64,000 bases of DNA from Leptospira ilyithenensis (GTDB lineage: Bacteria; Spirochaetota; Leptospiria; Leptospirales; Leptospiraceae), in the NCBI RefSeq assembly GCF_004771005.1, contig NZ_RQHV01000061.1:62001-126000 (forward strand). The letters run 5' to 3'. Under the pieces are notes generated by a model that worked only from the letters and a program-made list of their open reading frames with translations, was not told the origin of the DNA and did no database searches. The position numbers and the translations under genes were made by a program. Shown here one piece after another: positions 24,534 to 33,805 of the stretch (position 1 is the stretch's first letter; every line of letters begins with the position of its first letter).

Positions 24534-25517
24534 ATGATTAAAATATTTATTAGCTTATCGATAGGTTTACTATTGTTTTATTTATCTGCTCGCGGGATTA
24601 CCTTTTCTGAGCTTGGAGAAACAATAAGAAATATCAATTTTATTTATCTTATTCCCGTTTTCGGGATTCAGATGATTTTACCTCTGCTACGAGCCTATCG
24701 CTTGCAATATTTATATCGACCGTTGTATCGAATTGATTTTATGAAGACTCTTCGTATCAATTCCGTCGGTTATCTCTTCATCATGCTTTTGCCGATGCGC
24801 CTTGGTGAATTTATCATCCCTTATCTGATTAAGAAAAATACCACTCTTAGCATGAGTTCGTCGATGGCTGCGATCATAGTGGAACGAATTACCGATCTTT
24901 TTGTAATTCTATCCATATTGTTTGTCGTTCTATCCAATTTTTTCCTGCCTGTTTGGCTGATTCAATCGGCTCTAACTTCCGTATTCATACTCTTTATACT
25001 GATGGCTTTCTTTTCGCTCGTATACTTCAAGTCCGACTTTGTGTTCCCCTTGTTTTTGAAGATCTTTTCGTTTTTGCCAAAACCTTTTCATGGCAAACTG
25101 GAAACAATGATGACTGAATTTACCAAAGGACTTAAGGTAGTGCAGGGAAAAAGACAAGTCGTTCTACTTATCGTATTGTCCGTTTTTATTTGGCTGATGT
25201 CCGGTCTCGTCATTTATTTTCTGTTTGGTGCTTTGAATATCAAACTGAACATAACGCATGCCCTGATCGTAATGGCGATCAATATGATCGGAGTAGCGCT
25301 TCCGGCAGGACCGGGGATGATCGGAAACTTTCAGTATTCCTGCATCATCGCATTGGAATTATTTGCCATTGATAAAACTACCGCGTTTGCATTTGCAAAT
25401 GTTTATTATGTGATCGGTATGGGACTCACCTTACTTTACGGATTTCTGTTATTGCCTTCGACTAATCTTTCATTTCGTGAAATCAAAAGAGACGTTTTCG
25501 TTCTTTTGGGAAAGTAA
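24534..25517 (+). CDS. Flippase-like membrane protein (lysylphosphatidylglycerol synthase TM-region family)
   Basis: This 327-aa polytopic protein has about eight hydrophobic segments and the family hallmarks MLLPMRLGEFIIPYLI and ALPAGPGMIGNFQYS. Members of this group (AglD/UPF0104 style) are found with GT2 enzymes and are proposed to move lipid-linked sugars across membranes. In this locus it could flip a polyprenyl-phosphate sugar used by the membrane glycosyltransferases at 7272, 25558 or 62669. Confidence 0.83.
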   Translation: MIKIFISLSIGLLLFYLSARGITFSELGETIRNINFIYLIPVFGIQMILPLLRAYRLQYLYRPLYRIDFMKTLRINSVGYLFIMLLPMRLGEFIIPYLIKKNTTLSMSSSMAAIIVERITDLFVILSILFVVLSNFFLPVWLIQSALTSVFILFILMAFFSLVYFKSDFVFPLFLKIFSFLPKPFHGKLETMMTEFTKGLKVVQGKRQVVLLIVLSVFIWLMSGLVIYFLFGALNIKLNITHALIVMAINMIGVALPAGPGMIGNFQYSCIIALELFAIDKTTAFAFANVYYVIGMGLTLLYGFLLLPSTNLSFREIKRDVFVLLGK

Positions 25518-25557
25518 TCTAACTTTCACCGGATAATCTCATGTATAAATACAAACT

Positions 25558-28212
25558 ATGATCTTCTTTAAAAAAAGTATTTTCGCTTTTATCCTGACTC
25601 TACCTTGTTTGGGATTGATATTTTTAATCTTAAATCTGGAGATTTCTCCCAAGGAGATCGTATATGATGGCAGCATAAAGATATTATGGCGTAACCTTGC
25701 TTTGATATGTACCGTACCATATCTTTTGGTATTGTTTGTCGAACTAGGAAGACCGTTTTATCCAAGAGACCGAGGTTTTGTATCTTCCTTATATCCGGTT
25801 GAACGTTGGCTTGTTTCGGTTTTCACTGGGGCAGGCTTGCTTACAGTGATAGGCACTTTACTCGGTCTTTTAGGACTGCTCGTTCCATCGCTTCTTATTC
25901 TTATCATTTGCACTGCCAGCTTCAGTTTCTTTTTCCATAATTACGGTTTGTTCACCGTACAGATGAAAGAGGGTAGATGGAAAAAAGGTTGGGGACTGAC
26001 AAGTGTAATTCGAATTCTGTCCTTGATCGTTTTTTTGGGTTTGATGTCTTCTCAGTTATGGAAATTGGAATCCGATATATTTCAAATGTACCGGTTTTAT
26101 TTCGAACAGGCCAGGTTATCTGGAACAAGTGTAATCAATCCTGCAGTGAACGACGGATTCGGATTTTTGGTAGGCAGGGGACACGGGGTGATGCTTTTTT
26201 TTACCAGTCTGACCAACGTTGACGGATTGGGAATGGTATCTTATCTTTATATATTCCTGATTGCAATGATGGTTCGGCAAATTACCGTTAGGCTACTTTC
26301 CGGCATTGATGAGGTAGGATCACCTGTTCCTCTATCACACCTAACAGGACTCGTTCCGGATATTATGATGCTCTTTACGTTGTGGATCTGTTCGACATTT
26401 GCACCAAACGGAAATGTAACGGTAAATCCGGGAAGGCTTCATTCGGAAACAGGTGGATTTATGATGTATTTCATCTGGATTGTCTTTCTTATTAGCTATA
26501 TAGACTCCGCTTCACGGTCGGCAATATTTAAGGTATTGTTGTTTCCTGCTATTGCGTTGCCGATTATGCTGCCTACTTCGATTTTCATTATTGCCCTCAC
26601 GTTGGGAATCGGTTTTGTTTTGAGTTTTATATTAAAGGATGTTAGCGGAGCCATTCGGATCTTAGCTTTGGGATTCGTTTCACTGTTTTCGACGGCAATC
26701 TCCATCTATATCAATCAATCTTATGTAGGCATCGGAGAAGTGAATCCGTACCAATTGTTTTTACCATTTTCAGATAAACAAACATTCACATGCTGGAGTA
26801 GCCCTGAGTTCCTGGTTTATGTAAATAATTCCCAAGGCATCGCATTCACTCCTTCCTTAAACATGGACGGACTCTTGATGGTGGCTCGGGGATTTATCGA
26901 AAGGGTTTTACAAATTTCAATTGAGGCGGTGTTTCCGCTTTTTGCAGGAAAAATTCCTCCTACTTTTAATATCATTATATTTGCGATGATCGTCTGGATT
27001 GTCGTATCAATGATGCGGACTCTAAAAAGAATTTCCAGACGGTCGTTTTTTGCCTGGTCGGTTTTAATCACATACATTGTATCTACAAGTTTACTTTGCG
27101 CGCTTACCACTCATACAAGCCTTCATCGACTATTAGGTTTTCAGACAGCGTTCGGGCCGATCCTTCTTATCCTTCCGATTGTTTTTTTTAATTCGCTTAC
27201 AGACAACTTCTCTCGGAATCATAGTCATTTTATCATTCTCTTTTGCATAACATTTTGCCTTTATCTGTTCTTTCCCTTATTCGTTGCGATAACCTTACTT
27301 GTGATTTCCCTGTTCAAGCCGGTCTGGAGATCGTTTGCAGCGGTTTTCGGATTACTTTTCGTTCAGTCCTTTTTTGATCTTCAAACTAACGAGCTTCAGG
27401 CGGTCTTGCTTCTTTGTTTCGGAGTTGTGCTTTACGATTTGCTAACAAAACGAGTGTTACCTCCCGGTCATCTGCATAAATATTTGAATCCGAAATCGGT
27501 TCTCCTTTTTTGGATTATACTCTTTAGTTTGTTTGTTCCTGTATTTAGTAATATTCATAACCCGCCTAACCGTATAATCTATGCCGGTTCTTTTACGAAT
27601 CTGAAAAAACTGCCTTGGGCTTATTCGGAGTTCAAAAGACTCGGCAATTATACCCAGAGCTTTCAGGTCTTTTCCGGGCAGAAAGGATACTCTCATCTTG
27701 CTCCGTTTTTGAATGACATCAGGTGTGAAAGGTTTCTGGAAATTGTACCTAGAGAAAGTTCGGTTCTACCTTTGAATGGCGGGGCAACGATCATTCCGTT
27801 TTGCGCCGGATCTCCTTTGTTGAAGCCGGGTAAAATTATAGAAACGCTTCATCCTCCGTTTGCACCTGATTTCAGATCGGTTATGCTAGGAACTCCCGAA
27901 CAAGCGATTGAAGTTTACCGCAAATGGAATGTTAACTACTTCCTGATTGAAAAGGGAGAACTTCATTATTGGGCATCAGGTGTAAGTGATCTTTTTTCGG
28001 AAGAGAATCTTTTGAAATATTTTGATACACAATACAGTGATGCTGATATAATTATTTTTACATGGCGGGGGAAAGGAAAATACCCCGTAAAACCGGAAGA
28101 AGCGAAGGAAGTGGAAACATGTCGAGGCCATGTAAATACGTCCGCCCCTTTTGCCGGTTTGGCCGCATTGAGGATATGGGATGCCGAACAACGTAAAGGA
28201 ACAATCAAATAA
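25558..28212 (+). CDS. Very large polytopic membrane protein (unknown, possible GT-C)
   Basis: This 884-aa protein has hydrophobic segments spread from residue 10 to about 690, roughly 16-18 of them, and a C-terminal soluble region of about 180 residues that contains a WNVNYFLIEKGELHYW strand and no recognised motif. The layout (many membrane helices, then a periplasmic domain) is seen in GT-C glycosyltransferases and in PMT-like proteins. I recognise no family. It starts 40 bases after the flippase-like gene and may work with it. Confidence 0.65.
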   Translation: MIFFKKSIFAFILTLPCLGLIFLILNLEISPKEIVYDGSIKILWRNLALICTVPYLLVLFVELGRPFYPRDRGFVSSLYPVERWLVSVFTGAGLLTVIGTLLGLLGLLVPSLLILIICTASFSFFFHNYGLFTVQMKEGRWKKGWGLTSVIRILSLIVFLGLMSSQLWKLESDIFQMYRFYFEQARLSGTSVINPAVNDGFGFLVGRGHGVMLFFTSLTNVDGLGMVSYLYIFLIAMMVRQITVRLLSGIDEVGSPVPLSHLTGLVPDIMMLFTLWICSTFAPNGNVTVNPGRLHSETGGFMMYFIWIVFLISYIDSASRSAIFKVLLFPAIALPIMLPTSIFIIALTLGIGFVLSFILKDVSGAIRILALGFVSLFSTAISIYINQSYVGIGEVNPYQLFLPFSDKQTFTCWSSPEFLVYVNNSQGIAFTPSLNMDGLLMVARGFIERVLQISIEAVFPLFAGKIPPTFNIIIFAMIVWIVVSMMRTLKRISRRSFFAWSVLITYIVSTSLLCALTTHTSLHRLLGFQTAFGPILLILPIVFFNSLTDNFSRNHSHFIILFCITFCLYLFFPLFVAITLLVISLFKPVWRSFAAVFGLLFVQSFFDLQTNELQAVLLLCFGVVLYDLLTKRVLPPGHLHKYLNPKSVLLFWIILFSLFVPVFSNIHNPPNRIIYAGSFTNLKKLPWAYSEFKRLGNYTQSFQVFSGQKGYSHLAPFLNDIRCERFLEIVPRESSVLPLNGGATIIPFCAGSPLLKPGKIIETLHPPFAPDFRSVMLGTPEQAIEVYRKWNVNYFLIEKGELHYWASGVSDLFSEENLLKYFDTQYSDADIIIFTWRGKGKYPVKPEEAKEVETCRGHVNTSAPFAGLAALRIWDAEQRKGTIK

Positions 28213-28215
28213 CAT

Positions 28216-29409
28216 ATGAAATACGATGTTGTGATCATTGGAGCAGGTGTGGTAGGATTGTCCACTGCATGGAATCTATTGAATAAAAATAGAAAATTAA
28301 AATTGCTTGTAATCGAAAAAGAATCTTCGTTTGCAAAACATCAAACCAGTCATAACAGCGGAGTCATACATTCGGGGATTTATTATAAACCGGGAAGTTT
28401 GAAAGCACAAAACTGTATCGAAGGTTATGATAAACTGATTAAGTTTTGTAATGAGAATGAAATTCCTTTCGAGTTATGCGGAAAAATCATAGTAGCGACC
28501 GACAAGTCCGAACTTCCGGCTCTTGAAAATATTTATAACAGAGGACTTGAGAACGGTTTGAAGAAACTGAGGAAACTCAAACAAGACGAGATCAAGGAAG
28601 TTGAACCGCATGCAGCCGGAGTTGCCGGGATTTTTGTTCCTCAAACGGGAATCGTTGACTATCTGAAATTTTCCGGCGTTTTGTATGAAAAAATTTTGAA
28701 TCTTGGCGGAGAAGTTTTATTCAATCAAAAGGTTTTAAACATTCGGGACAAAAATCCGAACGAAGCGGAGATACGAAGTACAACAAACACCTATTCGTCG
28801 AAAGTGGTGATCACATGCGGTGGGCTTTATTCGGATAAGCTCGCATCTTCCACCGAATCCGTTGATTTTAAGATCATTCCTTTTCGGGGAGAGTATTACC
28901 AGTTGAAACCGGAAAAGTCGTATTTGGTAAAAACTTTGATCTACCCCGTTCCTGATCCTTCTTTTCCGTTTTTAGGAGTTCATTTTACCAAAAGAATAGA
29001 TGGAAGTGTAGAAGCCGGACCGAATGCAGTGCTTGCTTTTGCACGCGAAGGTTATAAAAAATCGGACATCAATATCAAAGAATTTATAGAGACCATTTCT
29101 TTCAGCGGCTTTCATCATATTGCCAGAAAATATTGGCGGACCGGCCTTTCCGAATTTTATCGTTCTTATTCCAAAGCTCTTTTCGTAAAGGCTCTGCAAA
29201 AATTGATTCCTGAAATTTCAAAAGATGATTTAATCGCAGGTGGTTCCGGAGTTCGGGCACAGGCTTGCACAAATTCCGGAATTTTATTGGACGACTTTCA
29301 TATTTTACATTCAAAAAATAAAATACACGTATGCAATGCTCCTTCTCCGGCCGCAACTTCATCCCTTGCAATAGGTTCGAAGATAGCTGCGATGTTTGTA
29401 TCAAAATAA
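28216..29409 (+). CDS. lhgO: FAD-dependent oxidoreductase, L-2-hydroxyglutarate oxidase-like
   Basis: This 397-aa protein of the DAO fold has VVIIGAGVVGLSTAW (dinucleotide binding), HNSGVIHSGIYYKPGS and GVRAQ near the C-terminus, all as in LhgO, which oxidises L-2-hydroxyglutarate to 2-oxoglutarate. In a polysaccharide locus the role is unclear. It might recycle a hydroxy acid by-product for the 2OG-dependent enzymes nearby, or act on a sugar acid. Follows the large membrane protein by 3 bases. Confidence 0.85.
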   Translation: MKYDVVIIGAGVVGLSTAWNLLNKNRKLKLLVIEKESSFAKHQTSHNSGVIHSGIYYKPGSLKAQNCIEGYDKLIKFCNENEIPFELCGKIIVATDKSELPALENIYNRGLENGLKKLRKLKQDEIKEVEPHAAGVAGIFVPQTGIVDYLKFSGVLYEKILNLGGEVLFNQKVLNIRDKNPNEAEIRSTTNTYSSKVVITCGGLYSDKLASSTESVDFKIIPFRGEYYQLKPEKSYLVKTLIYPVPDPSFPFLGVHFTKRIDGSVEAGPNAVLAFAREGYKKSDINIKEFIETISFSGFHHIARKYWRTGLSEFYRSYSKALFVKALQKLIPEISKDDLIAGGSGVRAQACTNSGILLDDFHILHSKNKIHVCNAPSPAATSSLAIGSKIAAMFVSK

Positions 29410-29441
29410 GATTCTAAAAATAAATTAAAGGTCAAATTTTC

Positions 29442-30926
29442 ATGACAGTTCACCTAAACAAAATTAAAGAAATCAGCCAGGGAATTACCGGCGATAAGAA
29501 GATTATATTTGTTTCAGGAGTATTTAACATTGTCCATCCCGGCCATTTGAGATTATTAAGATTTGCTAAAGAATGCGGTGATATTTTGGTTGTGGGGGTT
29601 TTGAAAAAAACGCCCACTCAAGAGATCGTGGATTCAAAACTCCGATTGGAAGGTGTCGAATCGATCGGATTTGTTGATTTTGCTTTTATATTGGAAGAAC
29701 CTCCTGAAAAATTTGTAGGCGATTTAAAACCGTATGCAGTTGTCAAAGGGCATGAGCACCAGGCTTATGATAATCCCGAATTGGCGGTTCTTGAATCCTA
29801 CGGTGGAAAGTTGTTATTCGGAACGGGCGATATTATTTTTTCATCTTCCGATCTTTTGACTCGTGAATTCAATGAACTCAATTTTTCAACAATCAGAAAG
29901 AACATCGAATTTCCCGTAAGGCATGGCTTTAGTATGGATACCTTACGGGGTATCCTTGAAAAGTTTAAGAATCTGAGAGTATGTGTTATGGGGGACACGA
30001 TTGTTGATGAATATATCTCATGCATTCCCCTTGGTATGTCGCAAGAAGATCCAACCATTGTCCTTTCCCCGATTCAATCTGAAATGTTTGTCGGAGGAGC
30101 TGCCATTGTGGCGGCGCATTCCCAAAGTATAGGAGCCTCCGTAAGTTTTTATAGCGTAGTTGGAAAAGACAAAACTCACGAATTTGTTGAGAATTACTTG
30201 CATGCGTTGGGAGTTAAAACCTATTTTTTATCCGATGAAAGCCGCCCGACAACTTTGAAACAAAGATATAGAGCGGGCAATAAAACCATGATGCGTGTTA
30301 GTCATTTGCGCCAACACGACTTGTCTCCCGAATTGATTGATGAAATGTATGAAATGTTCAAATCTTCGGTAGGCAATATAGAACTTTTGATATTTTCCGA
30401 TTTCAATTACGGATTCCTACCGCAACAGCTTGTTGATAAAATCGTCGCTTATTGTTTGGAAAGAAACATTCTGATGGTTGCGGACAGTCAGTCATCCTCG
30501 CAGGTAGGAGACGTTTCAAGATTTAAAAATATGTATTTTTTAACTCCTACGGAGCGGGAAGCAAGACTTGCAACTAGAGACTTTAATTCCGGTTTGGTGG
30601 TCTTGGCTGAAAAGTTAAAAAAACAAGCGGATGCAAAAAATATTTTTATCACTTTGGGAGCGGACGGACTTTTCATTCAAGCGGGTGACAATACGGACAA
30701 GGATAATTTATGGCATACCGACCGACTCCCTTCTTTCAACAGCGCTCCTAAGGACACTGCGGGAGCAGGAGACTCCTTTTTGGTTGCATCTTCCATGGCG
30801 ACAGTGGTTGGTGCTGACGTTTGGCAGAGTGCTTACATTGGTTCGCTTGCGGCTGCCTGTCAGGTGGGAAGGGTGGGAAATATTCCTCTCCGATATGAAG
30901 AAATTTTAAAAGAAATCGAAATGTGA
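29442..30926 (+). CDS. HldE-like bifunctional protein with reversed domain order (cytidylyltransferase then PfkB kinase)
   Basis: This 494-aa protein has an N-terminal nucleotidyltransferase of the HIGH superfamily (GVFNIVHPGH, H32-x-x-H35, and a later FSSSDLL) and a C-terminal ribokinase/PfkB domain from about residue 172 (VMGDTIVDEY, then DTAGAGDSF with catalytic D444). E. coli HldE has the kinase first and the transferase second, so this is the opposite order. It would phosphorylate and activate a heptose or similar sugar, in keeping with GmhA at 6610. Nucleotide choice is unknown. Confidence 0.83.
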   Translation: MTVHLNKIKEISQGITGDKKIIFVSGVFNIVHPGHLRLLRFAKECGDILVVGVLKKTPTQEIVDSKLRLEGVESIGFVDFAFILEEPPEKFVGDLKPYAVVKGHEHQAYDNPELAVLESYGGKLLFGTGDIIFSSSDLLTREFNELNFSTIRKNIEFPVRHGFSMDTLRGILEKFKNLRVCVMGDTIVDEYISCIPLGMSQEDPTIVLSPIQSEMFVGGAAIVAAHSQSIGASVSFYSVVGKDKTHEFVENYLHALGVKTYFLSDESRPTTLKQRYRAGNKTMMRVSHLRQHDLSPELIDEMYEMFKSSVGNIELLIFSDFNYGFLPQQLVDKIVAYCLERNILMVADSQSSSQVGDVSRFKNMYFLTPTEREARLATRDFNSGLVVLAEKLKKQADAKNIFITLGADGLFIQAGDNTDKDNLWHTDRLPSFNSAPKDTAGAGDSFLVASSMATVVGADVWQSAYIGSLAAACQVGRVGNIPLRYEEILKEIEM

Positions 30927-30937
30927 TTTTATAACCG

Positions 30938-31648
30938 ATGAAAGCGTTATTACTTGCTGCAGGACTCGGGACAAGACTTCGTCCCATTACGAATGATATT
31001 CCAAAATGTTTGGTGCCTATCAATAGTAGACCTCTTTTGGACTATTGGCTGGAACTTTTAACCGATGCGAATGTAAAAGATATCCTGGTCAATCTGCACT
31101 ACTTTCCCGAACAAGTTGTACGGTATATTGAAGGAAGCAAATATAAAGATATAGCAACAACTATTTTTGAACCGGAGCTTCTCGGAACCGGCGGCACTTT
31201 GCTTAAGAACCGTTCTTTCTTTGAAAATGATCAGGTTATGTTGATCCATGCGGACAATCTCTCAAAATTTAATATTCTAAATTTCATAGATAGCCATTAT
31301 AACCGACCTTCCGGAACCGAAATGACGATGATGACTTTTGTAACGGATATACCCGAGACATGCGGGATCGTGGAGTTGGATGCGGAAAACAGATTGGTTC
31401 AATTTCATGAGAAGGTAAAAAATCCTCCCGGCAATGTTGCCAACGGAGCCGTATACATTTTGGAGCCTTCCGTGATTGATTTCCTTTCTTCTTTAAATCA
31501 GGACTTTATCGACTTTAGCACCGAGGTTATCCCGAAGTATTTGGGAAGGATCAATACTTTTCTGAATTCCACCTATCATAGAGATATTGGAAATTTGGAA
31601 AGTTATGCAAAAGCACAAGATGAATTTTCAAAACTTTTTTCAATTTAG
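30938..31648 (+). CDS. Sugar-1-phosphate nucleotidyltransferase (HddC/mannose-1-P guanylyltransferase-like)
   Basis: This 236-aa NTP-transferase has the N-terminal signature LLAAGLGTRLRP followed by IPKCLVPI, LGTGGTLL and IHADN for the metal-binding aspartate. The compact size lacks an extra C-terminal domain, like HddC and short mannose-1-phosphate guanylyltransferases. Being directly after the HldE-like gene, it may make GDP- or ADP-heptose; sequence alone does not show the nucleotide. Confidence 0.82.
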   Translation: MKALLLAAGLGTRLRPITNDIPKCLVPINSRPLLDYWLELLTDANVKDILVNLHYFPEQVVRYIEGSKYKDIATTIFEPELLGTGGTLLKNRSFFENDQVMLIHADNLSKFNILNFIDSHYNRPSGTEMTMMTFVTDIPETCGIVELDAENRLVQFHEKVKNPPGNVANGAVYILEPSVIDFLSSLNQDFIDFSTEVIPKYLGRINTFLNSTYHRDIGNLESYAKAQDEFSKLFSI

Positions 31649-31665
31649 ATTCAAACAAAACCATA

Positions 31666-32652
31666 ATGAATAAACAGAAAGTATTAGTAACCGGAGCGGA
31701 CGGATTTATCGGATCGCATCTTGCTGAAATGCTGGTTAAAAACGGACATTCCGTAAAAGCCATGACCTATTATAATTCCTTTAATTCTTGGGGATGGTTG
31801 GATGAATCCCCGTATGCAAAAGAAATGGAAATTATTGCAGGAGATATCAGAGATCCTCATTTTTGTAAACAAATTACAAAAGGAACGGATACAGTATATC
31901 ATTTGGCGGCACTCATTGCGATTCCGTATTCTTATTCGGCCCCTGACAGTTATATTGCGACAAATGTAACCGGGACTTTGAATATTTCCCAAGCAGCACT
32001 TGAGAATGGTGTCAAAAGAATCATTCATACTTCCACAAGCGAAGTTTATGGAACGGCGCAATACGTTCCTATCGACGAAAAACATCCTCTTCAGCCTCAG
32101 TCTCCCTATAGCGCAAGTAAGATCGGCGCGGACGCGATTGCGATGAGCTTTTACAATTCATTCAAGCTACCTCTTGTGATCGCAAGACCGTTTAACACCT
32201 ACGGACCGAGACAGTCCGCACGAGCTGTCATACCTACCATTATTTCCCAGATTGCGAACGGAATCAAAAAGATCAAGTTAGGTGACGTTCGTCCTACGCG
32301 TGATTTCAATTATGTGGAAGATACTTGCAGGGGATTTACCTTCCTTGCAGATTGCGAGGCGGCAATAGGCAAGACCGTAAATATTGCGTCCAATTACGAA
32401 ATATCCGTCGGAGATACTCTGAATTTGATTCGGGAACTTATGAATAGCGATGTGGAATTTATTTCGGAAGAAGAACGTTTGCGTCCCGAAAAATCGGAAG
32501 TCTTTCGTTTATGGGGAGAAAATAAGTTGATTCGGGATCTTACCGGATATGAACCGAAATATACTCTTAAGGAAGGATTGAAACATACGATCGAGTGGTT
32601 TACCCGTGCCGGGAATTTAGCAAAATACAAATCCGATTTATATAACGTTTAA
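31666..32652 (+). CDS. legB: NAD-dependent 4,6-dehydratase, legionaminic acid pathway (LegB-like)
   Basis: This 328-aa extended SDR begins VLVTGADGFIGSHLAEML, has NSFNSWGWLD, HTSTSEVYGTAQYVP and the active-site YSASKIGAD, the pattern of LegB-type sugar 4,6-dehydratases. In C. jejuni LegB converts GDP-GlcNAc to the 4-keto-6-deoxy sugar; UDP-using relatives exist. It opens an unbroken series matching the legionaminic pathway: LegC, LegG, LegI, an acetyltransferase, PtmE, an oxidoreductase, LegF, PtmA. Confidence 0.9.
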   Translation: MNKQKVLVTGADGFIGSHLAEMLVKNGHSVKAMTYYNSFNSWGWLDESPYAKEMEIIAGDIRDPHFCKQITKGTDTVYHLAALIAIPYSYSAPDSYIATNVTGTLNISQAALENGVKRIIHTSTSEVYGTAQYVPIDEKHPLQPQSPYSASKIGADAIAMSFYNSFKLPLVIARPFNTYGPRQSARAVIPTIISQIANGIKKIKLGDVRPTRDFNYVEDTCRGFTFLADCEAAIGKTVNIASNYEISVGDTLNLIRELMNSDVEFISEEERLRPEKSEVFRLWGENKLIRDLTGYEPKYTLKEGLKHTIEWFTRAGNLAKYKSDLYNV

Positions 32653-32659
32653 ATAATAT

Positions 32660-33805
32660 ATGTTTTCTCCGCTCATTCGGTTTATCCGAGACTATTACAA
32701 ATCAAATGAATTCATTCCTTTGCATGCGCCCGTATTTCGGGGAAATGAAAAACAATACGTAGTCGATACGATTGATTCTACTTTTGTTTCAAGTGTAGGT
32801 TCTTATGTGGATCGTTTTGAAAGAGAGATCGCAAAATATTCGGGAAGTCCGAAAGCAGTTGCGACCGTAAATGGAACGGCAGCATTGCATATTGCATTGA
32901 AACTAGCGGGCGTACAGTCCGGTGAACTGGTCATCACGCAACCTTTGAGTTTTGTTGCTACATGCAATGCAATCACTTATACCGGAGCCGAACCTTTGTT
33001 TGTTGATGTAGACGGGGATACGTTGGGTTTATCACCGACGGCAGCTGACATATGGTTGAATGAAAATGCATTTGTCGGAGATGACGGACTTTGCCGTCAT
33101 AAGGAAACTAATAAAATCATTCGCGCCTGCCTTCCCATGCATACATTCGGCCATCCTGTAAAACTTTCCGAACTCGTTGATGTTTGCAAAAGGTGGGGCA
33201 TCATACTAATCGAAGATGCGGCCGAGTCTCTAGGCAGTTTGTATAAGGGACAACATACGGGAACTTTCGGACTCGCAGGTACTCTCAGCTTCAACGGAAA
33301 TAAAATTCTGACGACCGGGGGAGGGGGAATGATACTGACCGGTGATGTTTTGGGGGAACGGGCAAAACATATTACAACTACCGCGAAGAAAGCTCATCCT
33401 TACGAATTTGTTCACGATGAAGTCGGATACAATTACCGTATGCCGAATTTAAATGCTGCCTTAGGTTGTGCGCAATTGGAACAACTGGAACAATTCATCG
33501 GACAAAAACGAAACCTTGCTATGCAATATGCCGAATTACTAAAAGGAAGCGAGCTTGCATTTTTTAAGGAACCAAATCATTGCCGCAGTAATTATTGGTT
33601 AAACGTTGTTATATGCAAAGACAAGGAACATCGGGACGATTTGCTGAAAAGTTCGAATGAACAGAATGTAATGACCCGTCCGATCTGGAAATTAATGAAT
33701 CATCTGCCGATGTTTGCACATTGTATCAAAGGAACATTGCACCAAGCGGAATGGTTGGAAGCAAGAGTTGTAAATCTACCAAGCAGTGTAAGGATTGAAG
33801 TTTGA
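32660..33805 (+). CDS. legC: DegT family aminotransferase, LegC-like
   Basis: This 381-aa PLP enzyme has VNGTAALHIAL (70-80), IEDAAES (D186) and the Schiff-base K215 in FNGNKILTTGGGG, the variant lysine motif that marks the LegC/PseC-type group. It would aminate C4 of the keto sugar made by LegB. Adjacent to legB (7 bases) and overlapping legG by the TTGA quadruplet at 33802-33805. Confidence 0.9.
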   Translation: MFSPLIRFIRDYYKSNEFIPLHAPVFRGNEKQYVVDTIDSTFVSSVGSYVDRFEREIAKYSGSPKAVATVNGTAALHIALKLAGVQSGELVITQPLSFVATCNAITYTGAEPLFVDVDGDTLGLSPTAADIWLNENAFVGDDGLCRHKETNKIIRACLPMHTFGHPVKLSELVDVCKRWGIILIEDAAESLGSLYKGQHTGTFGLAGTLSFNGNKILTTGGGGMILTGDVLGERAKHITTTAKKAHPYEFVHDEVGYNYRMPNLNAALGCAQLEQLEQFIGQKRNLAMQYAELLKGSELAFFKEPNHCRSNYWLNVVICKDKEHRDDLLKSSNEQNVMTRPIWKLMNHLPMFAHCIKGTLHQAEWLEARVVNLPSSVRIEV

